From: Halichondria panicea
Lineage: Eukaryota > Porifera > Demospongiae > Suberitida > Halichondriidae
Length of the DNA stretch: 64,000 bases
Reading direction: 5' to 3'
NCBI RefSeq assembly: GCF_963675165.1
Contig: NC_087380.1
Coordinates: forward strand, 2,501 to 66,500
Shown: one piece after another, positions 23,995 to 35,758 of the stretch
Position numbering within the stretch: the first letter of the stretch is position 1
Layout: every line of letters starts with the position of its first letter
Program-made: the position numbers and the translations under genes
Notes under the pieces: model-generated
The model's database searches: none
Told to the model about the DNA's origin: nothing
Seen by the model: only the letters and a program-made list of their open reading frames with translations

Positions 23995-25127
23995 ATGATT
24001 GCCATAGCAACACAGACGTTACAACAAATGGAAGACACTTACTACTTGCAAGGTATGTACATGATGGTAGACTAGCTATTATCAACTCTGCTTGTGTAGA
24101 GGAGCTGTTGGAGGGGGACAGTGATGATGGCTTCACATATGAAGAGGTGAGGATATACTATAAACTAGTATACCCCTAACCCCCCCCCCCCCACATTAGG
24201 TGCCAGTGAGTGAGAGTGTGTCCTCTGGTGAGTGAGTGTGTGTGTGTGTGTGTGTGTGTGTTGTGTGTGGAGGTGTGTGTACTGTGAGAAGTGTGTGTGT
24301 GTGTGTGTGTTGTGTGTGTACTGTGAGAAGTGTGTGTGCAGGTGATGAGGATCTTAGTGCTGCTGTACAGAATGTAACAGCAGGTATCAAAGCAACCCCA
24401 GCTACAGCCTCCCTACCAGACACTGTGAGTGTGTGTGTGTGCGTCATATCTTGTCATTGTGTGTCATGCAGGCCCATGCTGAAGTGGTGGAGGACTTTGT
24501 ACGCAACTATCTAGTGCAGAATGGACTCTTGGATACTGCCGGTGTGTTTGAGAGAGAATGGTATCAGAGAATGGGAAGTGGACACAGTCAACTCCCTCAT
24601 GTGTATGCTCAGTAAGCCTCTCACACACACTAGCGGCTCTATACCCAGTGCCCCCCTAGGAACAGGCTCCTGGAGGTATCACTGGAGGAGACCTCTGCCC
24701 AACTAGAGCGTTACAAAGAGGCTGCAAGGTAACGTGTGATCACACTTAGTAGTAGCTACACCGTGAGTACAGGTTGGCTAAAGAGAGGTGTGTTCGGATG
24801 CAGAAGGAGCGTGATTATCATCGCATGCACCACAGGAGAGTGGTACAAGAGAAGGACAAGCTGCTCTCTGACCTCAAGAGGTGACCCCTCCCTCCCTCTA
24901 CTAACATTACCATTGTCCACACAGAATGAAGAGTCACTATAGTACTTATGAGCCAGTGCTACAACAGCTACAACACAAGTACCAGGTACTGCACATGTGC
25001 TATTATGAGTGTGAGTCCTTCATGCTATGCACGTGGTGATGCAGACTGTGACTAGAGAGAAGATGCTGGTGTGTTTGGAGAGGGACAGGGCAGTCTCTGA
25101 GGTGACACACACACACACACACACACG

Positions 25128-25170
<43 letters not shown>

Positions 25171-27140
25171 CTTACTAGCTGCTGTGTATATACACACACA
25201 CACACACCTCTTACTAGCTGCTGTGTATATACAGGTGGGCAGTCTACAGACCACACTACACTCTGTACAGACTGAAGACAAGACACCAACTGACAACAAA
25301 CACACACAACCATCCAGCAAACCACCACCAAAGGTACATACTGTACATCTTTATAGGCTTAAGTTAGTCAGCTAATCCTTGTTCATGCAGATGGTGATGA
25401 GAGAGGTTCCCAGTGATCCCCCTAATCCATACCGTACTAGTAGACAGCCTGTGTGTGCTCACCTCACTCGCACCGCTGGGTTCCAGTCACACTCTGTCAT
25501 AGCAGCCAGTGAGTACCCCATCAGTTGTACTACCCTCCATCCCACCAAGCCACTACTAGTGAGTGCTAGTGATGACCACACTTGGAGAATGTGGAGCATT
25601 CCAAGGTAAGTCAATGAAGGATGCATTGAATGGCATGCTTTAAATTAAATCAAGAATTGCTTTAGGGCCCAAAAAGAAGAAGGGTGGGCTATAATTATAT
25701 CCCATGACTTGAGTAAATAAATTGTTTCACAGAAATCGGATCTTAGGCCACACCAAATTGATCTTATGTTTCACAGACTTTTAATCTCCAAAACAGACCA
25801 GGGTGACAGGCAAAAAGGGGGAAATCGATGAATATCACTATAAAACCACTATAACGGAGTCACAACAAACCACAAAAAGTCACTTTAGCAATACATTTTG
25901 ATAGATCATGTGGCCATTCTGACCTCTGACCTGGACCACTAATTGGTTTATTTTTGGCATTCTGCAAAAATATGACTCGAAAATCCGTGAAACATAAGAT
26001 TGGTGTGGCCTGCCTTAGTAATGGATTTGTAGCCCTTCCATTGGTCTATTGATTGGTGTTGACAGTAAGTGTTGGTTTCAGTGGAGAGCTAGTGTTGAGT
26101 GGTGAGGGACACAATGACTGGGTGTCTTGTGTGGAGTACTCGCCCAATGGCTTGTGTCTGGCCTCTACCTCGGGAGATGGGACAGTGAAACTCTGGAACA
26201 CATCATCATGTATCAATACCTTCTCAGAGCACCAGCAACCAGGTGACGTGCTTGTGTGTAGTAGTGACCAGCATTGTAGATACTGGTTGTGCAGTGTGGA
26301 GCTGCTCTTGGCACTGGGACAGTGTGTTACTAGCATCTGGTGGAATGGACCATACTGCCAAGATATGGGATACTGACAGGTAATGAATGCTTGTATATTA
26401 TACCTATTATTATTGATGCAGGGGTGTGTGTGTGACCACTCTGCGTGGCCATGCTAACTCCATCAACTGCCTCTCATTCATGGCTTATTCTAGTACACTA
26501 TTGACAGCCTCTGCTGACAAGACCATCTCTCTGTGGGACCTACGCACTGTGAGGAGCAGTCAGTAGACCTGTTATAGTAATAATGTCTTCTTGTGTGTAG
26601 GGTTTGTGTGCGCGGACTCTCTATGGTCATGCTAACTCTTGCAATGCAGTAGCACCCACACTCCAAGTAAGCCCTTCCCCTTCCCTCCCTTGTTGCCATG
26701 ACAACTGTGTTCAACCAGGGTTATGAAGTGTATTCTTGTGATTGTTTCGGAGCTCTGATACAATGGGACCTCCGCTCCAAGAGGAGACCTAACAAGAACT
26801 GGGAGCTGGGACCATGTGCTCTCAACTCACTGGCCGTGGACCCAGCAGGTAAGTACCTACTATATAGTGTGCTATATATCATACCTCTCCACTGGTTATA
26901 TGCAGGTAGTATTGTGTGCTGTGCTAGTGATGATGGGTGTGTGAGGATTGTGGATGCTGCCTCTGACAAGGTAAGCCTATAGTGTGTGTGTGTGAGTACT
27001 GACTGTGTGTGTGCGTGTGTGTGTGTGTGTAGGAATGGAGGCTGGAGGGAGATAGCCCTGTACTGAATGTGTTGCTCAACCATCAAGCTGACAACCTCTT
27101 CTCTGCAAGCTCATGTGGAGAAGTCACTATATGGCAATAA
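23995..27140 (+). CDS. SPAG16: SPAG16/PF20 axonemal central-apparatus WD-repeat protein
   Basis: Central-pair (C1-C2 bridge) protein needed for ciliary motility. Exons: 23995-24052, 24100-24146, 24200-24227, 24342-24424, 24472-24611, 24660-24728, 24773-24880, 24925-24985, 25045-25101, 25235-25333, 25391-25605, 26082-26242, 26295-26379, 26422-26548, 26601-26666, 26719-26848, 26906-26970, 27033-27140; 568 aa versus about 630 in human. An N-terminal acidic part is followed by a LisH-like segment (AEVVEDFVRNYLVQNGLLDT) and a coiled coil with ERDYHRMHHRRVVQEKDKL, nearly as in human. Seven WD40 repeats follow (VKLWNTSS, AKIWDTDR, ISLWDLRT, LIQWDLRS among the WD ends). The N-terminus is the least certain part; an in-frame ATG also occurs at 23818. 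ENY2 follows 187 bp downstream. Confidence 0.95.
25744..26012. mobile_element. Foldback (MITE-like) element in SPAG16 intron 11
   Basis: Inverted repeats of about 30 bp: left arm GGCCACACCAAATTGATCTT ATGTTTCAC (from about 25746) and right arm whose reverse complement reads GGCCACACCAATCTTATG TTTCAC (ending about 26010). About 270 bp, inside a 476 bp intron that is otherwise far longer than its neighbours. No coding capacity. Confidence 0.7.
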
Positions 27141-27327
27141 CTGACATTATATTAGCAATTATTGTTTGTGACTGACTATGGTACACTAGACCTAGTAGTA
27201 GGTACACAGAGGGATATGGCATGTGGATATGACAGTAATTATTTATTCGTGACGTTCGAGGTCGAGCCGCGGTATGTTTTCAGGAGAACTTGAAAGGTGC
27301 ATTATTTAGAAACTTGCAGCAGCAATA

Positions 27328-27936
27328 ATGACAGAGTAAGTGTGTATGCCTTACAACACCGGTACTATATACCATACTGTACTATATACTGGTCCCTGCA
27401 GCTATCAGACAGACAAGAAGAGAAGGGAAGTGCAGATCAGAACACAAGTCAGTCAAAAGCTGGAGGAAAGTGGAGAGAGAGATAAGTAAGTGATTGATTC
27501 TGATAGTTGAACTAAAGCATTTGGTGTACAGACTCAAAGAGCTATTGCGTGGTCGTCTAAGAGAGTGTGGTTGGAGGGACCAGTTGAAGGACCATTGCAG
27601 AGGTGTGTGTGTTACACTAATAACCATCACTTGTGTGTATTGCTTTTATATCAGTTTTTATTTCTACTATGCAGTGATGTACTTTATATACTCAGGAAAG
27701 AATGTGTGTGTGTGTTAGTGTGTATTTCTGGCAGGTATCATCACTCAGAAGGGCCTCAGTAATGTCACTGTAGATGGTCTTATTCAAGAAATCACACCCA
27801 AAGCACGGGGTATGCAAGTGCCATCAATAGTCTATCAATACTCATTGCTTGTTCTCCACATGCAGCCTCTGTACCTGATGCTGTCAAGAAGGAGCTATTG
27901 ACACGCATACGAGAATACTTAGAGAAGCAAACTTAA
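27328..27936 (+). CDS. ENY2: ENY2 (SAGA deubiquitinase / TREX-2 subunit)
   Basis: Small helical protein that joins the SAGA histone-H2B deubiquitinase module and the TREX-2 mRNA export complex at nuclear pores. Exons: 27328-27335, 27402-27485, 27532-27602, 27735-27809, 27866-27936; 102 aa, the normal family length (human 101). Conserved blocks: [62 protein letters not shown]. The first coding exon is only 8 nt (M-T-D split). Upstream is SPAG16 in the same direction; downstream it converges with the CRAL-TRIO gene, stop codons 127 bp apart. Confidence 0.95.
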
Positions 27937-28063
27937 TCACCACTTCATGCATGCTCTCATTGTCAACATTGTCAATAATAATGATTTACAAAAACTAGTT
28001 TGAACTGTTTCATATAAATGGCAAGGCTGTATAAAATGATTATACAAGCATGATTGAATTAAG

Positions 28064-29647
28064 TTAATTCTGTCCAGTTGGGAATAATTTGATGGCAGCA
28101 TATTCCTCAACAGCTGACAATGTACCCCCATACTCCTCTGGTAGATACTCAGGGGGAATGACCTCATGCAGGGAGTCATAGTCAGTCCCATGCAACTGAA
28201 ACTGCACACATAGAGAGAGGTTAATACATGGACACACACACAGAGAGGCTTACCCTGTCTCGCAGCTTTTGCTTGAGGAATGGGCGGATTATAGTGAACA
28301 CTAGACTAAAGTACCACGGTTGAGAGAGCAAGTGGATGCCTTTGAAGCGTGCAGGGAATGATTCCTAGAGGAAGGTAGTAACATACACAGACTTACTCAC
28401 AGTGTACCCACAGTGTACCCACCTGCATGAGCTCTACTAGCACTCGGTGGTAACATACACAGACCTACTCACAGTGTACCCACAGTGTACCCACCTGCAT
28501 GAGCTCTACTAGCACTCGGTGGTAACATACACAGACTTACTCACAGTGTACCCACCTGCATGAGCTCTACTAGCACTCGGTGGTAACATACACAGACTTA
28601 CTCACAGTGTACCCACAGTGTACCCACCTGCATGAGCTCTACTAGCACTCGGTGGTAACATACACAGACCTACTCACAGTGTACCCACAGTGTACCCACC
28701 TGCATGAGCTCTACTAGCACTCGGTGGTAACATACACAGACCTACTCACAGTGTACCCACAGTGTACCCACCTGCATGAGCTCTACTAGCACTCGGTGGT
28801 AACATACACAGACCTACTCACAGTGTACTCACAGTGTACCCACCTGCATGAGCTCTACTAGCACTCGGTGGTAACATACACAGACCTACTCACAGTGTAC
28901 CCACAGTGTACCCACCTGCATGAGCTCTACTAGCACTCGGTGGTAACATACACAGACTTACTCACAGTGTACCCACAGTGTACCCACCTGCATGAGCTCT
29001 ACTAGCACTCGGTGGTAACATACACAGACCTACTCACAGTGTACCCACAGTGTACCCACCTGCATGAGCTCTACTAGCACTCCCTTCCTCACTGCCTCTT
29101 GTCCTGCAATGTGCATGGCAGCCATTAGAGAGAAGCCAGACAAATCCTCTACCACCACAAAACCGTGCACCTGTGCCTCCTCATCAATATCCAGTATCCT
29201 ATCAAACACCAACAATAGACTCTTGAGCAAATCTCCTGGCACTATATTGTCAAAGTCAAAACAGTCTACACGTATGATGATGACCCTAGGCCCATTGCGT
29301 GGTGGCAGTACACACAATCCTCCTCCACTCAGCAACCCCTCGGCTGACGACACACTCATCTCTCCCAGTATATGGGCATACTTGCTACGATACTTGTAGT
29401 AGTTGACATATAACTTCAACGAGCGATCAACATCAAACTTCTTAGCTCTGAGAAACCTCAACAGAAACTTGTCCTCTTTCCGAGCAAATATGAGGTTTTG
29501 CTCATACTGGTCATCAACAGTGGGCGTCCATTGCTCGATGCTGTCTCTGAGCTGTGAGATGACCTCCAGTCTCTTGTCAGGATCTTCAAACAACTCTTTC
29601 TGTGCCTTCTTGAGTGTGTCTCCGCTGAGGGACGATAAACTGGCCAT
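28064..29647 (-). CDS. CRAL-TRIO (Sec14-like) lipid-binding protein
   Basis: Likely cytosolic carrier of a hydrophobic ligand (retinoid, tocopherol or phosphoinositide type; ligand not predictable). Exons: 29647-29060, 28364-28254, 28201-28064; 278 aa. An N-terminal CRAL-TRIO-N helix region (KEDKFLLRFLRAKKFDVDRS, about residues 55-75) precedes the Sec14 lipid pocket (VHGFVVVEDLSGFSL, then the typical FPARFKGIHLLSQPWYF). The end is EYLPEEYGGTL, the family's conserved hinge motif. Size and motifs are closest to the TTPA/clavesin/RLBP1 group. Intron 1 is filled by a 72 bp repeat array that copies the exon 1 end. The start is the only upstream ATG in frame before the domain, 117 bp from the divergent dsRBM-MBF1 gene. 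Confidence 0.92.
28384..29060. repeat. 72 bp tandem array copying an exon end and its splice donor
   Basis: TGCATGAGCTCTACTAGCAC recurs at about 28424, 28496, 28557, 28629, 28701, 28773, 28845, 28917 and 28989, and as the real exon end at 29061. The unit is 72 bp, with one copy shorter by 11 bp. Each copy carries, on the minus strand, the last about 21 nt of exon 1 plus the donor CAG|GTGGGTAC. Confidence 0.95.
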
Positions 29648-29764
29648 TGTCTATACTAAGACCTGAGGCCACGCCCCTCTTCCCAGTTTGTTTGGTACTT
29701 TTCTATAGAATATGTACGCATATCTGATTTTGGTGACGACCATTACCAGTAGCCAGCCATAAAG
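29648..29764. promoter_or_regulatory. Likely bidirectional promoter, CRAL-TRIO / dsRBM-MBF1
   Basis: 117 bp between divergent start codons, the shortest such gap in the window. Confidence 0.5.
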
Positions 29765-30291
29765 ATGGATATGGATATGAATGCAATTCTTTGTGGAAGA
29801 AATCCAATCAGTCGTCTCCAGGAGATATGTCAGCAATGGGCGCTGCCTCCTCCTGTCTACAGAGAAGCTTCGGGTACCTACAGCCAGTTTGGTAGTGAGG
29901 TTACCTTCACAGTGGAGGGCAGCACGGTCACCTTCAACGGAATGGGCAGGAATAAAAAGATGGCCAAGACCAGATCTGCTGAGGAGGCGCTGATATTCCT
30001 GGCAGCCACTAAGCCTCACTTGTTGGAGCATCCCCCCCCTCCTGATCCTGTGAGTACCCACCCCCCACAGTGTGTGTGAGACTAGTGTGTGTTGTGCAGG
30101 AGATGTTAGACGAAGCCTTATCTGAGATACGTTTGAAAGGTACTGGACATGTTCAACTTGTGTATGTGTGTTATGTTATGTTCAGCTCAGGCCAATAAGC
30201 AGCGATCAGAGCCACTGGACATGCGAGCCTTGGCCAGGGAAACTGAGGAACTGAGTCGTACGTATCAAATACTCTAATGTGTGCAAGTGTC

Positions 30292-30345
<54 letters not shown>

Positions 30346-30571
30346 GATGTGAGGGTTAACTTGGACCTGAGCAAGTTGATCCAGCAAAGCAGGACAAGGC
30401 TCGGACTCAGTCAGAAAGAGTTTGCTGCTGTAAGTATTAAATGCACTAACAAAATGCTGATACTTGGTTCTACAGAGAATTAACGAGAAACCAATTGTGG
30501 TCATTGATTACGAAGGTAGTCGAGCCATCCCCAACAATCAGATCCTTGTTAAGATGGAGAGGACGTTGGGT

Positions 30572-30612
<41 letters not shown>

Positions 30613-30712
30613 GCTCATGAGTGTATTCACTATAGGAGTGCACTTGATAGGGGAGAGAGCTGGTCAACCCAAGGTACTGGGCAGAGGAAGCAAGAGGAGA
30701 GCTGCTCAATAA
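29765..30712 (+). CDS. dsRNA-binding domain fused to MBF1/EDF1 helix-turn-helix
   Basis: Predicted RNA-binding protein. Exons: 29765-30049, 30100-30139, 30186-30257, 30347-30429, 30476-30569, 30636-30712; 216 aa, all introns 46-89 bp and all phases consistent. Residues about 14-78 are a complete dsRBM ([20 protein letters not shown] at the start, then [18 protein letters not shown] with the Lys-Lys-x-x-Lys RNA-contact motif). Residues about 110-216 match the core and C-terminus of MBF1/EDF1: [20 protein letters not shown], the [32 protein letters not shown]. The usual MBF1 N-terminus (WDTVTVLRKK type) is absent and replaced by the dsRBM. MBF1 is a transcriptional bridging factor and collided-ribosome sensor; a dsRBM would add RNA binding. 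Possible caveat: two genes with an unseen boundary in the 50 bp intron 1. Confidence 0.85.
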
Positions 30713-30973
30713 CTCAGACAATCACTTGAACATTAACTACATGTACACATCTTTTTGTTTCAAAGAATATAAAAACACAGCAAAAAAAATTGTTATGAGA
30801 ACTCTCTGACGACATCATAGCAGTGCAGCTGGGCGTGGTGTGGTAGTCATCCTCAATATGGCATAGTGTGGGCGTAGCTAGCTAGCTCAGGTATTCGATG
30901 TCTTGGCTTCTACGCTACGGCTGGCCAGAGAGACAGGACTAGTACTAGCGCTACAGTCTGAGCTGCAGATATA

Positions 30974-31382
30974 ATGGAGAGACTGCTGTCATTGCTACTA
31001 CTGTTAGGAACTGCACTACAAGTATCATGTAGCCTTGGTAAGAACACACACCAGATGACAGTAAGTTAGCTTGTGTGGTGTTGTCTGATGCTGTCCCATG
31101 GGCTTAGACTGATAGTAAACACAGGGAGAGCCTAATGCCACAGGCAGGCTAGATTGGTGCATGGGGAGAGCCTAATGCCACAGGCAGGCTAAATTGGTGC
31201 ATGGGTACTAGGTGCTGTCTTGGTGGACCATCATGCAGGTATTCATACACTAGTCTATAGACACAGAGCTTATTAGGTTGGTCTTGGCAGAATGAGTCAA
31301 TAGGACAATAGTTGTGTCTGTTCGAGTGTGTGAATATAGCCCCATTATTGAGTTAGCTGGAATGCAGTTATGCATTGTTTGT

Positions 31383-31423
<41 letters not shown>

Positions 31424-31436
31424 ACACACACACACA

Positions 31437-31500
<64 letters not shown>

Positions 31501-34500
31501 CAGTGAGTCTCCAGCCTTTAGCTCCGGAAATCTTTGAGGGCCAATCGTTAAATCTTTCTTGTAATACTTTGCTAATGTCACCTTTGACCTTCAGCTGGCT
31601 GAGGGATAGTACACTGTTACCGGGGGAAACAGACTCTACCCTGTCAGTATCTAGTGTACCATTGGAATGGAATGATTCTGTACTCACTTGTGTAATAGAG
31701 AATGTTGGAAACACCTCCACCAGGCTATCTGTGTTCCGTGAGTACACACACACACACACACACACACATGCACACACGCCCCCCCCACACACACACACAG
31801 CTAGGGAGCCAGTATTTACAGAGCACCCATCCAGTGTGACTGTAGACCAAGGTAGTGTGTTCAGTTTATCCTGCTCTGTCAGAGGGTTTCCTCCACCTAC
31901 TGTGCAATGGTATAAAGATGGCAGTGTTTTCTTAGTGATAGCCCCTCAAGGGACCAGCCTCGTCTTCCCTCCAGCATCTGATGAGTATGAGGGAGTGTAT
32001 CGATGTAGAGCACTACAGGAGAGTTCCCAACCTGTCTTCTCTAATACAGCCATCGTGACTGTCAGATGTAAGTGCATATTGTGTATATAGTTAGTTGTCC
32101 TTCAAAGTGAATGTTAACTCGAGTGTGTTTGTACAACACTGCCCATTAGGAATGTACTACTAATGCTAAAATGAAAATATTTGCATTTGGCACTTGCACT
32201 TTAAATAACATGTTTCTAATGAGTTGGATTGTAAACTTGGCATAATTATGACTCCTCAGAAGCTTTCTCTACTTCTGTTGAGTGGCTTCCTTGTTAGAAG
32301 GTGTTCTCACTCTATTAAGCCAGCTCTGTTATTCATAGTGTCTCTTGGTGGTGTCTATTATAAGTCCATTCATGTTCCCACTGGACATTAGGTGACAATC
32401 ACTTAATCACCTGTTGACACACAAGCATGCACACTGTACACACAGGCACACACTACACAATATCCACACCCACCCACGCACGCTCACTATCTATGCAGAC
32501 AGGCACACACACCTAACACACATACACGCCCCCACAGTCCCCCCAGAGTTTAATATACAACCAGAGTCACTGAGTGTGCTCAATAACACAGCAGCTTCCC
32601 TCAACTGCTCTGCTAAGGGAAATCCCCCACCCACCATATCATGGTTTCATAACGGAGAACAGGTTACCCCTGGTGACAGATTGGTTGTCCTTAACAACGG
32701 GAGTCTAATAATCGAGGCTGTGAGGATGACAGATAGTGGCGTGTACCGTTGCCATGCCAACAACTCCCTCGGCAACATAGAATCTGATGATGCCTTACTC
32801 ATGGTTGATTGTAAGTTGCTAAGCAACACAGTGTCATGTGACTTACTCGGCCCATGTTCCCACAGTGTTCCCCTTGTTCCGACGCACTCCACAAGACACA
32901 ACAGCTCAACTAGGAGATAGCGCTGTGCTCAACTGCTCTGTATTTGCTATACCCACTGCTGACTATACCTGGAGGCGTGATGGACTCACCCTAACCCTGG
33001 ATGGTGTTAGACTAGCCACTGACAATGGTTCCCTCATATTATCTGAGCTCTATCGCAACGACTCTGGTTCTTATGAGTGTACTGCTAGTAACCTGTATGG
33101 AGAAGTCACCTCTCAGCCTGCGCTACTCACTGTGTTAGGTAAGTGTGTGTGTGGGGGTACGCCCACTCACTCCCCACCCCCACATAGGTCCTCCACTACC
33201 CCCCACGGTGACACTGAGGGAGATAGGATCATCATGGTTGTTCTTGTCCTGGGATCCACCCCCACACACACTGCCTCCAGTGGGCAACTATCACCTCCTC
33301 TATAGACTAGCCATTCATAGCAGCTACTCAGAGATGGCCACACAACAACAGTTCCTCAACCTCACTGGACTCTACCCTAATGCACATTACCTCGTTAAGG
33401 TAATCCATATACATCATGTAATGGATGTGGTTACAGCAGTCCTTATATAGTCCTGTACATTGTATTCGTGTACATGTACTTGTCAGTGTACACACCATGT
33501 CCTAACAAGGTTTCAATCCTGGCAGGCTAGAGCAGAGTCTCCTCTTGGTTTGAGTGACTCGAGTCCTCTTGTGTCCAACACACACACACTAACTGGACTA
33601 CCTAATGGAGAGGGGGTCAAGGATGGACCTGACCACCTTCTAGTGGAGCATACTAGTCCTCAACATATCACTGTGCACTGGACAGTACCACAAGTAAGCC
33701 ACACTACTAGGAGTACACTATCAGTATCACTGTGTGTACACAGGAGCTATTGAATACTTCTTATGAGGGAGCTCAAGTGTCCTTACTCACTAGAGCTGGT
33801 GCTAATGTCATGGATGCTCAGTCTGTACAGAGCCCTGTCAGTCTAACAGATCTCTCACCAGCTACTGACTATTCAGTAGAGATAGCATTCCTGTTCACTG
33901 GTGGACACACTGGCCCACGCACCAGGAGATCAGTCACCACTCTCGATGGCAGTGAGTACTAGTCTATCTCCCTCTAGTTCCCTACCAGCCCCTTACTGTG
34001 TATCATCTCTCCCTCTAGTTCCCTCCCAGCCTGAGGATCTAAGCGTCACCCTACTATCACCAACCACCCTCATACTTGATTGGGAAATACCTTCAGAACC
34101 GAACGGAACCGTCATGGCTTACACCGTTACCGTGGGAACTAGAGAGATTGTTGTCAGGGATGGCAACACGACAGAGCTATTGCTAGGCAACCTGACGGCG
34201 TACACAGTGTACATATTGCGTGTCAGTGCTAACACATCAGCCGGACAAGGAGAAGCAGCTAGCATCAACATCACTACTCATCAAGATGGTGTGTGTGGGT
34301 GTGTATACTGTACTAGCATGTCATCCTCTCCTTGTTCTTTAGTGCCTCCTCCTCCAAGTGGACTTAGTGTTCAGCCAATCAATTCCACCGCCCTGCTGTT
34401 GTCATGGCAACCTCCCTCCCCCCTCCCTGGAGTGTTACTACACTATACTATCATGTACAACGACCAGAGCATCGTTATAGCCCCGCCCACAAGGTATCAT

Positions 34501-35108
34501 GTGGTTATATAGTGTCCATATATAACTAGCGGTTATATATAGGACGCTTGAGTTGACTGACCTGTCACCATACACACTGTATCAAGTCAGCATTGCCGCG
34601 ACAACCGAGGCAGGTATGGGGAACTTCAGTAGCACACAAGATGCTCGCACGCTAGTAGCAGGTGAGTGGGCGGTGGTGTGGGTGTGACCCTCTAGTGGTG
34701 TGGGTGGATATTACCCTCACTCTCTCACAGCTCCGACTGCCATTGCCATGGTGAGCAGTGTAGTACAGAGCTGTCCACATGGGATCACTGTTAGCTGGCT
34801 GATCTTTGAACCCTCCGCTATCAACGGACCTCCGAGTGAAACAAGTCTGAGGATTGATGTGTTTGGAGGAGAGGACAATAGAACCATCGCCATTGGTTAC
34901 CAGGAGGCAGGGGTGAGTGGGCGTGTGTGTTGTATGGGTATCTTAGTTGGTGAATATGGCATCCTGAGAGTAGATTGCTAAATTGTGTATTTTCTGAGAA
35001 ACTATCAGAAACTACATCCAGGCTATAGCTCATGGTCTGTTGTTGGCAGTTTTGGCCCCTTCCAGAGCTTTGATCTGAGCATAACTGTGGAGCCTTATAC
35101 ATCAGGAG

Positions 35109-35173
<65 letters not shown>

Positions 35174-35698
35174 AGCCAGGGTGTGTGGGTGTGTGGAGCC
35201 AGGGTGTGTCTTGTGTTGACCTCATTAGAGCATTGTTAGAATATCATACATACCTAACACACACACACACACAAGTACTGGGTTAAGGTTACGATGCGCA
35301 GTGTTTGCTCATGAATTATTCATGAGTTTTATTTTTTGTTTTTTTGTGAGAAAGGAAGATATTGTTTCTATTATTTTATGTGTCTATTCTGTTGCACTAC
35401 TCATAAGTAACTATTACAGCGATCTACAAACTGAAGAAAAATGCCATAGTTTACTAGCTAGTCGGCTATTTTTCCATATTTTTTGACTTCTACACGAGCT
35501 AACTCAATGACTGTTCATTGTTTTGAAGAAATTGTTTCGAGCCGCCCTGCCCCTTTCCTCCTTTAAATAGCCTTACTGGCAAAGAGCATGCAATATCTAG
35601 CATATAAAATGACGACTAGTATACAGTCAAGACAAGCTTCATTTAATACTGATATTACTGCGTGGGCGAACACTGCATCGTAACCTTAACTGTGCACA

Positions 35699-35758
<60 letters not shown>

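Noticed and set aside
28384..29060. Tandem array as coding repeats of the CRAL-TRIO protein
   Set aside because: Frames through the array hit a stop (GAGTAG) just past the first donor, while splicing to 28364 gives the complete family domain.
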